Source: Bradyrhizobium sp. 186
GTDB lineage: Bacteria; Pseudomonadota; Alphaproteobacteria; Rhizobiales; Xanthobacteraceae
Length of the DNA: 64,000 nucleotides
Assembly: GCF_023101685.1 (NCBI RefSeq)
Contig: NZ_CP082164.1
Coordinates: 9,388,501-9,452,500, forward strand
Direction of reading: 5' to 3'
The translations under genes were made by a program, and so were the position numbers. This document shows, piece after piece, positions 8,876 through 17,105 of this stretch. The notes under the pieces were generated by a model. That model saw only the letters and a program-made list of their open reading frames with translations. It did no database searches and was not told where the DNA came from. Numbering within the stretch: the stretch's first letter is position 1; every line of letters starts with the position of its first letter.

Positions 8876-9130
8876 ATGAACGCGCCTTCCTCGTCCTCCC
8901 GTCAGATCGTCTGGTGGAGTGTCATCACCGTCATCAGCGCCGCCATCCTGATCGGTGCCGAAGTGTTCGGCGCCGCGTTTGCCGGCGGCTGGGCGCTCGC
9001 GATCCTGTTCGGGCTCGGCGATCAGGGCGCCCATATCCTCCAGGCCGTGCTGTTCGCGCTCGGCGTGCTCGTCATGACCGCCTTCATCCGCACAGCTCAG
9101 CGCGTCGAGCCGTTCACGAAGCGCGGCTGA
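8876..9130 (+). CDS. Small two-helix membrane protein, unknown function
   Basis: An 84-residue protein with a short Ser-rich N-terminus and two predicted membrane helices (about 11-32 and 55-74) joined by GGWALAILFGLGDQGAH. I do not recognise a named family. It is divergent from the M3 peptidase, with 136 bp between the starts. The upstream in-frame extension crosses the peptidase promoter and is not taken. Confidence 0.6.
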   Translation: MNAPSSSSRQIVWWSVITVISAAILIGAEVFGAAFAGGWALAILFGLGDQGAHILQAVLFALGVLVMTAFIRTAQRVEPFTKRG

Positions 9131-9299
9131 AGCGCGCGACACGCGCGCTGCACAGAAAAACTTAACGCCTGTTCATCTTCAGTGGCGCTCGCGCATCACG
9201 GCGCAAGCAGATGTTAGGCAATTCTGTTCTCAACCTAAAAAAATTCTTGCGAAGCAGAGTCAAAACGCTTATTTGCGGACTTGCCCAATTTCGCACGTG

Positions 9300-9781
9300 C
9301 CTGTGGTCGTGTGTCAGTCGGTAGGTATCCGGACAAGAGGCCGGACAGCCGCCAAGGGGCGAAGAAGCCGAGGGGCTCTTCGGAGATGCAGAAGTCGCTA
9401 GACGACGGAAGCCAGACCGAAGCGTCCAGCATCTCTCTCAAGAGATGCCTTCTCGAAGGTGACTTCGCTCTTTGCAACCGTGACTGGCAGCCGGAGGCGA
9501 ACCGGCGCACCCCGCTCTCAACGGGGGACGCGACTTAAAGCAACGACGGATCGGGCTTTTTTGGTCTCTACCGGCATTCCAACGCCGGCGCGGGCTACTG
9601 AAAAGGCTTGTCCTTCATTGCCAGGTGTGCGGGCGGGAAATTCCCAACCAATCCACGGCAGCACAGTCTGGTTTGAGTCTTTGGCTTCGTCGCGCCTCCA
9701 TCGCGCGATCTGGCCGGAGCGCTCTTATCCGACGTCATTTTTTGAACGGATCCCCGTCGCTGGGCCGTTTGGGAGAGTGCT
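9300..9781 (+). ncRNA. Structured leader upstream of ornithine decarboxylase (speF-leader-like)
   Basis: A 650-bp gap precedes the decarboxylase gene. Within it, hairpin-rich sequence is visible: CATCTCT-CTCA-AGAGATG at 9430-9447, CCCCG-N7-CGGGG at 9510-9526, and a GGGCTTTTTT run near 9555-9562. Alphaproteobacterial ornithine decarboxylase genes are known to carry a conserved 5' element called the speF leader. Position and gene context fit; the consensus was not aligned. Boundaries are approximate. A short reading frame over 9281-9538 overlaps it and shows no recognisable protein. 9131-9300 holds AT-richer promoter-like sequence but no gene. Confidence 0.5.
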
Positions 9782-10924
9782 ATGACCGAACGTATCCAGG
9801 AATTCCTGCGCAACCGCCGCAGCGAGGGCCTCGACACCGAGCCGTGCCTCGTCGTCGACCTCGAGGTCGTGCGCGACAATTACCAGACCTTTGCCAGGGC
9901 GCTGCCCGACAGCCGTGTGTTCTATGCCGTCAAGGCGAACCCGGCGCCGGAAGTGCTGGCTCTGCTCGCCTCCATGGGCTCCTGCTTCGACACCGCGACG
10001 GTCGCCGAGATCGAGATGGCGCTGGCCGCGGGTGCGACGCCCGACCGCATCTCCTTCGGCAACACGATCAAGAAGGAGCGCGACATCGCGCGCGCCTTCG
10101 CGCTCGGCATTCGGCTGTTCGCAGTCGACTGCGCCGCCGAGGTCGAGAAGGTCGCCCGTGCCGCCCCGGCTGCGAAGGTGTTCTGCCGCATCCTCTATGA
10201 CTGCGCCGGCGCCGAGTGGCCGCTGTCGCGCAAGTTCGGCTGCGACCCGGAAATGGCCGTCGAGGTGCTCGACGTCGCCAAGCGTCTGGGCCTGGAGCCG
10301 TGCGGCATCTCGTTCCATGTCGGCTCGCAGCAGCGCAAGGTGAAGGCGTGGGACCGTGCGCTGGCGATGGCCTCGCAGGTGTTCCGCGACTGCGCCGAGC
10401 GCGGCATCAACCTGACCATGGTCAACATGGGCGGCGGCTTCCCGACCAAATACCTGAAGGACGTGCCGCCGGTCGTCACCTACGGCCGCTCGATCTTCCG
10501 CGCGCTGCGCAAGCACTTCGGCAACCAGATTCCGGAGACCATCATCGAGCCGGGCCGCGGCATGGTGGGCAACGCTGGCATCATCGAATCCGAGGTCGTG
10601 CTCATCTCGAAGAAGAGCGACGAGGACGAGGTGCGCTGGGTCTATCTGGACATCGGCAAGTTCGGCGGTCTCGCCGAGACCATGGACGAGTCGATCCGTT
10701 ACGCCATCCGCACCCCGCATGACGGGGCGGACATGACGCCGTGCGTGCTCGCAGGTCCCACCTGCGATAGCGCCGACGTGCTGTACGAGAAGAACCCGTA
10801 TCCGCTTCCCGTGACGCTCGAGATCGGCGACAAGCTGCTGATCGAAGGCACCGGGGCCTATACGTCGACCTACTCGTCGGTGGCGTTCAACGGCATCCCG
10901 CCGCTGAAGACGTATCACATCTGA
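9782..10924 (+). CDS. Ornithine decarboxylase (fold-III, eukaryotic-like type)
   Basis: A 380-residue PLP enzyme that converts ornithine to putrescine. The Schiff-base Lys is K51 in FYAVKANP. HVGSQQ, the glycine-rich VNMGGGFPTKY and EPGRGMVG form the cofactor phosphate site. CDSADVLYE carries the catalytic Cys supplied across the dimer. This is the group IV alanine-racemase-fold form of alphaproteobacteria, not the large E. coli fold-I SpeC/SpeF. A GGGAG ribosome site precedes ATG at 9782. The gene starts the polyamine block ending in homospermidine synthase, so putrescine is the likely intermediate. Confidence 0.95.
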   Translation: MTERIQEFLRNRRSEGLDTEPCLVVDLEVVRDNYQTFARALPDSRVFYAVKANPAPEVLALLASMGSCFDTATVAEIEMALAAGATPDRISFGNTIKKERDIARAFALGIRLFAVDCAAEVEKVARAAPAAKVFCRILYDCAGAEWPLSRKFGCDPEMAVEVLDVAKRLGLEPCGISFHVGSQQRKVKAWDRALAMASQVFRDCAERGINLTMVNMGGGFPTKYLKDVPPVVTYGRSIFRALRKHFGNQIPETIIEPGRGMVGNAGIIESEVVLISKKSDEDEVRWVYLDIGKFGGLAETMDESIRYAIRTPHDGADMTPCVLAGPTCDSADVLYEKNPYPLPVTLEIGDKLLIEGTGAYTSTYSSVAFNGIPPLKTYHI

Positions 10925-10969
10925 TTTGCCACATCTGATCCGCCTCTCTTTCGAGGCCTGACGAACCCG

Positions 10970-10989
10970 GGAGCCGGCGTGCCGGCTCC
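10970..10989 (+). terminator. Hairpin after ornithine decarboxylase
   Basis: GGAGCCGGC-GT-GCCGGCTCC forms a perfect 9-bp stem 45 bp after the stop codon. No strong T-run follows, only ATTTT further on. It may be an mRNA-stabilising or weak termination hairpin rather than a full terminator. Confidence 0.5.
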
Positions 10990-11068
10990 TCCCTGACATT
11001 TTCGATTTCTGACGACGCCTTGGACCGGCGTGCTCTCGCACGCAGGTTCAAGCGGGGACTGATGCGCC

Positions 11069-11656
11069 ATGACTGCTCTTCGGAAGACACAAATTGCCCT
11101 CACTTCGAAAGCCGCTCCGTTCGCGATCCGTGCGGAACGTGCTGCCGACGTTGCGATGCGTGAAGCGCTGCTCGATGCGTCCTTTGGCGAGAACCGCCAT
11201 GGCCGCACCTGCCAGCGCCTGCGCGACGGACGTGCACCCGCCACCGGCCTCGCGCTGGCTGCGGTGCACGAGGGGAAGCTCGTGGGAACCGTGCGTCTGT
11301 GGCACGTCAGCGCCGGAGGCAGGCCCGCTTTGGTCCTCGGACCGCTCGCGGTCGATCCTGCCTGCCGCGAGCTCGGGATCGGCGCCGCGCTGATGCATCA
11401 AGCGCTGGCCGCCGCCCGGGCGCGCGGGCACGCCGCCGTGATCCTGCTCGGCGATGCCCCCTACTACGCCCGCTTCGGCTTCTCGGCTGAGAAGACCGCT
11501 GAGCTCTCGCTGCCCGGCCCGTTCGAGCGCGGCCGCCTGCTCGCGCTGGAATTCACTGAAGGCGCGCTCGACGGCGCGTCCGGAATGATCGTCCCGACCG
11601 GCGCGGTCTTGCCCAAACGGCGGGCGGCTCGCGCCCTGCAAGCGCACGCGGCTTAA
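11069..11656 (+). CDS. GNAT N-acetyltransferase (YhbS-like)
   Basis: A 195-residue acetyl-CoA-dependent acyltransferase. Motif A is visible as LGPLAVDPACRELGIGAALMHQAL, with the pyrophosphate loop RELGIGAA. Motif B is seen in VILLGDAPYYARFGFSAEK. Its place between ornithine decarboxylase and homospermidine synthase suggests a polyamine- or arginine-related amine substrate, but that is inference only. A basic C-terminal tail of about 12 residues follows the domain. Confidence 0.85.
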   Translation: MTALRKTQIALTSKAAPFAIRAERAADVAMREALLDASFGENRHGRTCQRLRDGRAPATGLALAAVHEGKLVGTVRLWHVSAGGRPALVLGPLAVDPACRELGIGAALMHQALAAARARGHAAVILLGDAPYYARFGFSAEKTAELSLPGPFERGRLLALEFTEGALDGASGMIVPTGAVLPKRRAARALQAHAA

Positions 11657-11668
11657 GGGATTGCCATC

Positions 11669-11815
11669 ATGGCGAAGACCGACGCCGTATCCGGCGGCGG
11701 CTCGGCCGTGCCTGCGTTGACGCCTGTTCCTTTGGGGTTGCGCAAGCCAGCGAAACGCCCTTTAACCCGCGAAACACCCCCTCAGTCGAGGCCGAAACCA
11801 TGTCCCGTCGCCTGA
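11669..11815 (+). CDS. Possible 48-aa small protein
   Basis: ATG at 11669 is preceded by AAGGGA at the right spacing (8 nt) and opens a 48-codon frame ending at TGA 11813-11815, overlapping the RidA start at 11800. The peptide is basic and Pro-rich (LGLRKPAKRPLTRETPP). It resembles nothing I know. It may be a real small gene, a translational coupler for the RidA gene, or a decayed sequence. Confidence 0.3.
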   Translation: MAKTDAVSGGGSAVPALTPVPLGLRKPAKRPLTRETPPQSRPKPCPVA

Positions 11816-12189
11816 TCTCCACCGGCTCTCCCTTCGAGAAGACCGCCGGCTACAGCCGCGCCGTGATTGATGGCGAGTTCGCCTTCGTCGCGGGAACCAC
11901 CGGCTATGACTACACCACGATGACAATGCCGGCGGATGTCACCAGCCAGTCACGCAACTGCTTCAAGACCATCGCGGCCGCCCTGAAGGAGGGCGGTTTC
12001 GAGATGGCCGATATCGTCCGCGTGACCTACTACCTCACCGATGCCAAGGATGCCGACGCCTATTTCGCGGTCTGCGGCGAAGTCCTTGGCGACATCCGCC
12101 CGGCGGCAACGCTTCTCGTCGTCTCGGCGCTCTACAAGCCCGAGATGAAGGTCGAGATCGAAGTGACCGCGAAGCGCCGCAGCGCCTGA
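11800..12189 (+). CDS. RidA/YjgF/UK114-family protein
   Basis: A 129-residue protein. RidA proteins are trimers that hydrolyse reactive enamine/imine intermediates or act as related amine-handling enzymes. Family landmarks here are FVAGTTGYDY near the N-terminus, SQSRNCFKTIAAALKEGG, VRVTYYLTD and the C-terminal KVEIEVTAKRR. The usual catalytic Arg of the IRPA motif is present as DIRPAATLLVV. It lies between the decarboxylase and homospermidine synthase genes, where deaminated amine intermediates could arise. Confidence 0.9.
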   Translation: MSRRLISTGSPFEKTAGYSRAVIDGEFAFVAGTTGYDYTTMTMPADVTSQSRNCFKTIAAALKEGGFEMADIVRVTYYLTDAKDADAYFAVCGEVLGDIRPAATLLVVSALYKPEMKVEIEVTAKRRSA

Positions 12190-12237
12190 TTCACCCCTCA
12201 CCATTTGTCCGCCAGCACTTCCCGGAGAAGCCATCCC

Positions 12238-13680
12238 ATGAGCCCCGCCTCGCAGATCTACGCGAAGATTACCGGCCCCATCGTCATGGTCGGCTTCGGC
12301 TCCATCGGCAAAGGCACGTTGCCGATGATCGAGCGGCATCTCGATTACGACAAGTCGCGCATCACCGTGATCGATCCCAAGGACGAGGGTCGCAAGGCAC
12401 ATTGCGAGAAGCACAATGTAAGATTCATCCAGCAGGGCGTGACCAAGGACAATTATCGCGACTTGCTGACCCCGCTGCTCACTGAAGGCGGCGGCCAGGG
12501 TTTTTGCGTCAATCTCTCGGTCGATACCGGCTCTACCGACATCATGGAGCTCTGCAACGAACTTGGCGCTCTTTATATCGACACCGTCAACGAGCCCTGG
12601 CTCGGCTTCTATTTCGATTCTTCGAAGGGCCCGGAAGCGCGCTCCAACTACGCCCTTCGCGAAGCGACGCTGGCCGCCAAGAAGGCGCGCCCCGCGGGCT
12701 CGACGACGGCCGTCTCCTGCTGTGGCGCCAATCCCGGCATGGTCTCCTTTTTCGTCAAGCAGGCGCTACTCAATGTCGCCGCCGATCTGAAGCTCAATGC
12801 CCCCAAGCCGAAAACCAAAGCCGAATGGGCGGACTTGATGCGGCAGGCTGGTGTCAAGGGCATCCACATCGCCGAACGCGACACCCAGCGCTCCAAGTCA
12901 CCGAAAGAGCCGGACGTCTTCGTCAACACCTGGTCGGTGGAAGGCTTCCTGTCGGAAGGCGTGCAGCCGTCCGAACTCGGTTGGGGCACTCATGAAAAAT
13001 GGATGCCCGAGAATGCGCGTAGCCACGAAGCTGGCTGCGGCGCCGCCATCTATCTGATGCAGCCTGGCGCCAACACGCGCGTGCGCACCTGGTGCCCGAC
13101 CCGCGGCGCGCAGTATGGCTTCCTCGTCACCCACAACGAATCGATCTCGATCGCCGACTATTTCACAGTGCGCGACGCATCGGGCACGGTGATCTATCGG
13201 CCGACCTGCCACTATGCCTATCATCCGGCTGACGATGCCGTGCTGTCGCTGCATGAAATGTTCGGCCGCGCAGCGAAGATGCAGGAAAAGCACCACATCC
13301 TCGATGAGAACGAAATCGTCGATGGCATCGACGAACTCGGCGTGCTGCTGTTCGGCCATGACAACAATGCCTACTGGTACGGCTCGCAGCTCTCCATCGA
13401 AGAGACCCGCAAACTCGCGCCCTATCAGAACGCCACCGGCCTGCAAGTGACCTCCGCCGTGCTCGGCGGCATGGTGTGGGCGCTGGAAAACCCGAACGAA
13501 GGCATCGTCGAAGCCGACGAGATGGATTTCGATCGTCTGCTGGAAATCCAGATCCCGTATCTCGGCCCGGTGAAGGGTTTCTACACCGACTGGACGCCGC
13601 TGACGGATCGTCCGGGACTGTTTCCAGAAGATATCGATACGAGCGATCCCTGGCAGTTCCGGAATATTTTGGTGCGCTGA
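12238..13680 (+). CDS. hss: Homospermidine synthase
   Basis: A 480-residue NAD-dependent enzyme that joins two putrescine units to make sym-homospermidine, the main polyamine of many rhizobia. The N-terminal Rossmann motif GFGSIGKGTLPMIERH is clear, followed by TVIDPKDEGRK. The saccharopine-dehydrogenase-like body includes CCGANPGMVS and TWCPTRGAQYGF. ATG at 12238 follows GGAGAAG; an upstream alternative start adds 11 non-family residues. With the ornithine decarboxylase gene it makes a two-step route from ornithine to homospermidine. Confidence 0.95.
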   Translation: MSPASQIYAKITGPIVMVGFGSIGKGTLPMIERHLDYDKSRITVIDPKDEGRKAHCEKHNVRFIQQGVTKDNYRDLLTPLLTEGGGQGFCVNLSVDTGSTDIMELCNELGALYIDTVNEPWLGFYFDSSKGPEARSNYALREATLAAKKARPAGSTTAVSCCGANPGMVSFFVKQALLNVAADLKLNAPKPKTKAEWADLMRQAGVKGIHIAERDTQRSKSPKEPDVFVNTWSVEGFLSEGVQPSELGWGTHEKWMPENARSHEAGCGAAIYLMQPGANTRVRTWCPTRGAQYGFLVTHNESISIADYFTVRDASGTVIYRPTCHYAYHPADDAVLSLHEMFGRAAKMQEKHHILDENEIVDGIDELGVLLFGHDNNAYWYGSQLSIEETRKLAPYQNATGLQVTSAVLGGMVWALENPNEGIVEADEMDFDRLLEIQIPYLGPVKGFYTDWTPLTDRPGLFPEDIDTSDPWQFRNILVR

Positions 13681-13697
13681 GGCGGACTCACTCCGCC

Positions 13698-13806
13698 CGT
13701 CATTCCGGGGCAACGCATTGGCGCCGAGCCCGGAATCTATCGGGCGTCAGAGTTTGCAGATAAATGGATTCCGGGTTCGCGACTACGTCGCGCCCCGGAA
13801 TGACGG
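13698..13806. repeat. Palindromic repeat (CGTCATTCCGGGG family), copy a
   Basis: Outer arms CGTCATTCCGGGG and CCCCGGAATGACGG and inner arms CCGGAATC and GATTCCGGG form a cruciform-capable palindrome between two convergent genes. Copies of the same family lie at 21141-21230, 40002-40100, 42532-42630 and 54741-54891, with looser relatives at 55748-55837 and 58583-58700. Confidence 0.85.
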
Positions 13807-13812
13807 AGATAG

Positions 13813-14145
13813 CTACTTCTCCTTGATCGGCGGAGCGATCTTCTCCGCGGGCGCCTGCGGCAGCGCCGGCTTGGTGGCTGCGCCTTGGGTCTGCGGATCG
13901 GGGCGCGCGGGTTCCGGCGCCGGCGTGGTCGGCCGGTCGCCGCCAGGCTTGGATTCCGCGGGCGTCTTGTTCTGATCGTCCGACGGCGTGCCCTGGAGCG
14001 GCCCCGTCGCCTGCGCCATCTCCATCCGGTTTTCGGCGCGGATTTGCGCCAGCGACAGGCCGGACACCACGATGCCTGCTGCGAACAGCGAGCAGGCGAT
14101 CATCAGGTCGAGCTTCAGTCTGCGTTTGTCATTATTGCCGTGCAT
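13813..14145 (-). CDS. Small single-pass membrane protein with Pro-rich tail
   Basis: A 110-residue protein. A charged start (MHGNNDKRRLKLDLM) is followed by one membrane helix (about 14-33) and then a low-complexity Pro/Ala/Lys-rich tail. No known family is recognised. The longer reading frame upstream of 14145 overlaps the MgtC gene's end and lacks a ribosome site, so ATG at 14145 is chosen. Confidence 0.55.
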   Translation of the reverse strand: MHGNNDKRRLKLDLMIACSLFAAGIVVSGLSLAQIRAENRMEMAQATGPLQGTPSDDQNKTPAESKPGGDRPTTPAPEPARPDPQTQGAATKPALPQAPAEKIAPPIKEK

Positions 14146-14246
14146 ATCGATCACCGCATTTGTCCGCGGGATCAACGAAGTTGTCCGACTGCAGTTCCGT
14201 GCCGGGCAAGGCGGGAACCGTCCGTTCGCGCGCCAAAACGCCGCGT

Positions 14247-14963
14247 TCACTCCGTGGTGCTGACTTCCCAGGTGGCGTGACGCACGCCGGGCAGGTGCTG
14301 CAGGTCGGTCGCCACGGCGTTCAGCTCGTTCGGGTCGACTGCGGTCGCGACCAGCTTTGCGACGATCTCGATCAGATCGTCGCCGGTCTCGACCACATCG
14401 ATATCGGCCACCGGATACTTTGCACCCTCGAGCTTCTCGACGAGCCGGTCGCGCATGTCGGGCAGGGCGTCCGGCGCGACCGCGAGCTTGAAGTAGTAGG
14501 TCGCCTCGGAGGCCTTCTCGTTCAGCGGAATGCGATTGATGGCGTTGACCAGCGGGCGCAGCATGGTGTTGCCGGCGATGACGAACACGGTCAGCGCCGC
14601 GGCTTGGGCGACCATGTCGGCGCCGGCGCAGGAGCCGACCGCGGCGGACGCCCGCAGTGTCGCCGCGGTATTGAGCCCGCGCACGTCCATGCCCTGCTTC
14701 ATGATGACGCCGGCGCCGAGGAAGCCGATGCCGGAGACGACATAGGAAATCACGCGGACCGCACCGTCGGCGCCCGTCAGATGCATGGCGAGATCGACGA
14801 AGGCGGCAGCCCCGACCGCAACCAGCACGTTGGTGCGCAGTCCCGCGGTGCGCTGCCGGTATTGCCGCTCGGCACCGATCAGCGTGCCCAGCACGAAGGC
14901 CGTGAACAGGCTGACCAGCGTGTCGAGGAAATCAGCAATCTGGAAAGTCGTCAGAAACCGCAT
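14247..14963 (-). CDS. MgtC/SapB-family membrane protein
   Basis: A 238-residue protein. The MgtC domain (about 15-140) has GTLIGAERQYRQRTAGLRTNVLVAVGAAAF, SYVVSGIGFLGAGVIMKQG and GLNTAATLRASAAVGSCAG, matching the family's conserved GERQ and GIGFLGAG motifs. A soluble ACT-like C-terminal domain (about 155-238) follows. The family is linked to survival at low Mg and to control of F-type ATPase in pathogens; the role here is unknown. Confidence 0.93.
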   Translation of the reverse strand: MRFLTTFQIADFLDTLVSLFTAFVLGTLIGAERQYRQRTAGLRTNVLVAVGAAAFVDLAMHLTGADGAVRVISYVVSGIGFLGAGVIMKQGMDVRGLNTAATLRASAAVGSCAGADMVAQAAALTVFVIAGNTMLRPLVNAINRIPLNEKASEATYYFKLAVAPDALPDMRDRLVEKLEGAKYPVADIDVVETGDDLIEIVAKLVATAVDPNELNAVATDLQHLPGVRHATWEVSTTE

Positions 14964-14993
14964 GGCCCCCTATACGGTCAGAACGATGACAGA

Positions 14994-16013
14994 TCAAAGC
15001 TCCAGAAGTCCGCCGTCCCCGTTTTCATCCGCGAACGCGAGCAGCGTGCCCTTCGCGTTCCAGGCGAGCGCGGCCACGGGCGGGGTGCCGTTGCGGCGGA
15101 CCAGGATTTCGGCGCCATCCTCCAGCCGTACCATCAGCACGGTGCCGTCGCTGTAGCCCGCGGCAAAGATGTCGTTCTTCGGGTGGCAGGCAACCCCCGA
15201 CACGCGCGCCTGGAGCGGCGCGAGCATCGCGGGCTCCTTGCCCATCGGGCCGTCCTTGCTGGCGAACGGCCACAGGATGACGCTGTCGGCGCCTGATGTC
15301 GCTAGCGACTTGCCGCCCGCGCTCCAGGACATCGAGCGGACGCGGCCGGGATAGCCGGTCATACGCATGTGGCGGTTGTCGGCAAGCCGCCAGCCGTGCA
15401 GCGCCGCCTCGTGCATGGTGGTGACCAGGAATTTGTTGTCCGGGCTGAAGGTGACGCCGAGATGCGAACCGGCCCAGGGCAGGAATTCCGCACCCGCCGC
15501 CATGTTGGGGAACCACAGCGTCGCGCCGTTGTAGTGCGCGATCGCGAGCCGCAGGCCCTTCGGCGCAAAGGCAAGCCCGCCGACGGTCGAGGGCACCTCG
15601 ATCGATTTTTCCTCTAGCTTGCCGCTCTTGACGAAGGCGAACTTCCCGGCCGACCAGGCGAAGGCGCCGTCCGAGTGCAGCGCCACCGCATCGATCCAGC
15701 GCCGCTTCGGGTCGGTCGCGAGCAGCGTCACCTCGCCCTTGGCATCGAGGGCTATGACCTTGCCGTCGTCGCCGCCCATGACGATGCGCTTGCCATCGGA
15801 CGCCGTTGAGAGAATGCCGCCGCTGTGCACGGCGACCTTGCTGATCTCGCCCTGGCTATCTACCAGCGCAACGTTCTCCTCGCCGCCGACAAAGGCGGCG
15901 CGGTCGCCGAGGAAATGGACCGAGGTCACGCCCATCCCGAGCGCGAGCGGCTTGACGCGGTCGGTGACGGAGACGATCGAGGCTGAATCGGGAGCCGGCG
16001 TAAACTCTTTCAT
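14994..16013 (-). CDS. WD40 beta-propeller protein in the zinc operon
   Basis: A 339-residue protein made of repeated blades such as VALHSDGAFAWSAGKFAFV, LAFAPKGLRLAIAHYNGATLWF and VTFSPDNKFLVTTMHEAALHGWRL, the last ending at ALAWNAKGTLLAFADENGDGG. It has no signal peptide, so it is cytosolic. Its ATG shares one base with the TGA of the CobW gene, so translation is coupled. A beta-propeller next to a COG0523 GTPase suggests a scaffold or client protein in zinc delivery. This is inference; no enzymatic motif is visible. Confidence 0.82.
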   Translation of the reverse strand: MKEFTPAPDSASIVSVTDRVKPLALGMGVTSVHFLGDRAAFVGGEENVALVDSQGEISKVAVHSGGILSTASDGKRIVMGGDDGKVIALDAKGEVTLLATDPKRRWIDAVALHSDGAFAWSAGKFAFVKSGKLEEKSIEVPSTVGGLAFAPKGLRLAIAHYNGATLWFPNMAAGAEFLPWAGSHLGVTFSPDNKFLVTTMHEAALHGWRLADNRHMRMTGYPGRVRSMSWSAGGKSLATSGADSVILWPFASKDGPMGKEPAMLAPLQARVSGVACHPKNDIFAAGYSDGTVLMVRLEDGAEILVRRNGTPPVAALAWNAKGTLLAFADENGDGGLLEL

Positions 16014-17050
16014 CACGAGACGATGCAGCTCTCGAAGCCCGTGCGAATAAGCTCTTCGGGCAATTCGCGACCGATGAAGACGAGGCGGCTCTCGCGCGGC
16101 TCGCCGTCATTCCATTTGCGCTGGTGGTTGCCCTCCAGCATCATGTGGACGCCCTGGAAGACGTAGCGGTCGTCATCGTCGTGGAAGGCGAGGATACCCT
16201 TCGAGCGCAAAATCTTTTGGCCTTCGACCTGTACCAGGTTCTGGAGCCAGGGCATGAATACGTTCGGATCAAGCGGCTTGTCGGTCTTGAGCGACAGCGA
16301 CTGCATGTCCTCGTCGTGATAGTGCTTCAGGCCGTGGCCGTGATCATGATGATGGTCGTGGCCATGATGGTGATGATCATGGTCGTGGTCATCGGCTTCC
16401 AGGAAGTTCGGCTCGATGTCGAGGATGCGGTCGAGGTCGAAGGCGCCGCGATCGAGCACGTCGGTCAGCGCCACCTGGCATCGCTCGGTGCGATGAAGCT
16501 TGGCGTAGGGGTTGATGCCGCGGATGCGGGCTTCGACCTCGGCAAGCTCGGCCTTGGTGACGAGATCGGTCTTGTTCAGCACGATTACGTCGGCGAACGC
16601 GATCTGGTTCTTGGCCTCTGGCGCGTCCTTCAGGCGCTCGGACAACCATTTCGCGTCAGCAACCGTGACGACCGCATCGAGCCGGGCGTTCTTCTGCACG
16701 TCCTCGTCGACGAAGAAGGTCTGGGCCACTGGCGCCGGATCGGCGAGCCCGGTGGTCTCGACGATGATGGCGTCGAACTTGCCCTTGCGCTTCATCAACC
16801 CGTCCAAGATGCGCACGAGATCGCCGCGCACGGTGCAGCAGATGCAACCATTGTTCATCTCGAACACTTCCTCATCGGCGCCGATGATGAGGTCGTTGTC
16901 GATGCCGATCTCGCCGAATTCGTTGACGATGACGGCGTACTTCTTGCCGTGGTTTTCCGACAGGATGCGGTTCAACAGCGTGGTCTTGCCGGCGCCGAGA
17001 TAGCCGGTCAGAACGGTCACGGGAATTTTTGGGGAGGTCGCTTCAGACAT
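16013..17050 (-). CDS. CobW/COG0523-family metal-chaperone GTPase
   Basis: A 345-residue G3E GTPase. It shows Walker A GYLGAGKTTLLN, the metal motif GCICCTV (CxCC), the switch region VETTGLADPAP and the NKTD guanine motif. A His-rich insert (about 220-245, HDHDHHHHGHDHHHDHGHG) precedes the CobW C-terminal domain. COG0523 proteins move Zn or Co to client enzymes. Neighbouring znuABC genes and the Zur-like box favour zinc. ATG at 17050 is preceded by GGAG at 6 nt; upstream in-frame residues overlap nothing useful. The znuA stop lies 55 bp upstream. Confidence 0.93.
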   Translation of the reverse strand: MSEATSPKIPVTVLTGYLGAGKTTLLNRILSENHGKKYAVIVNEFGEIGIDNDLIIGADEEVFEMNNGCICCTVRGDLVRILDGLMKRKGKFDAIIVETTGLADPAPVAQTFFVDEDVQKNARLDAVVTVADAKWLSERLKDAPEAKNQIAFADVIVLNKTDLVTKAELAEVEARIRGINPYAKLHRTERCQVALTDVLDRGAFDLDRILDIEPNFLEADDHDHDHHHHGHDHHHDHGHGLKHYHDEDMQSLSLKTDKPLDPNVFMPWLQNLVQVEGQKILRSKGILAFHDDDDRYVFQGVHMMLEGNHQRKWNDGEPRESRLVFIGRELPEELIRTGFESCIVS

Positions 17051-17105
17051 AACAACTCCGGACATCGGGCTTTTTCGCGCGACGCGAGGCGGGGTGGCCC
17101 CTGCC

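Noticed and set aside
9281..9538. 85-codon frame in the ornithine decarboxylase leader
   Set aside because: It follows hairpin-rich RNA-like sequence, has no family signature and the codons shift through stem regions; a structured leader explains the region better.
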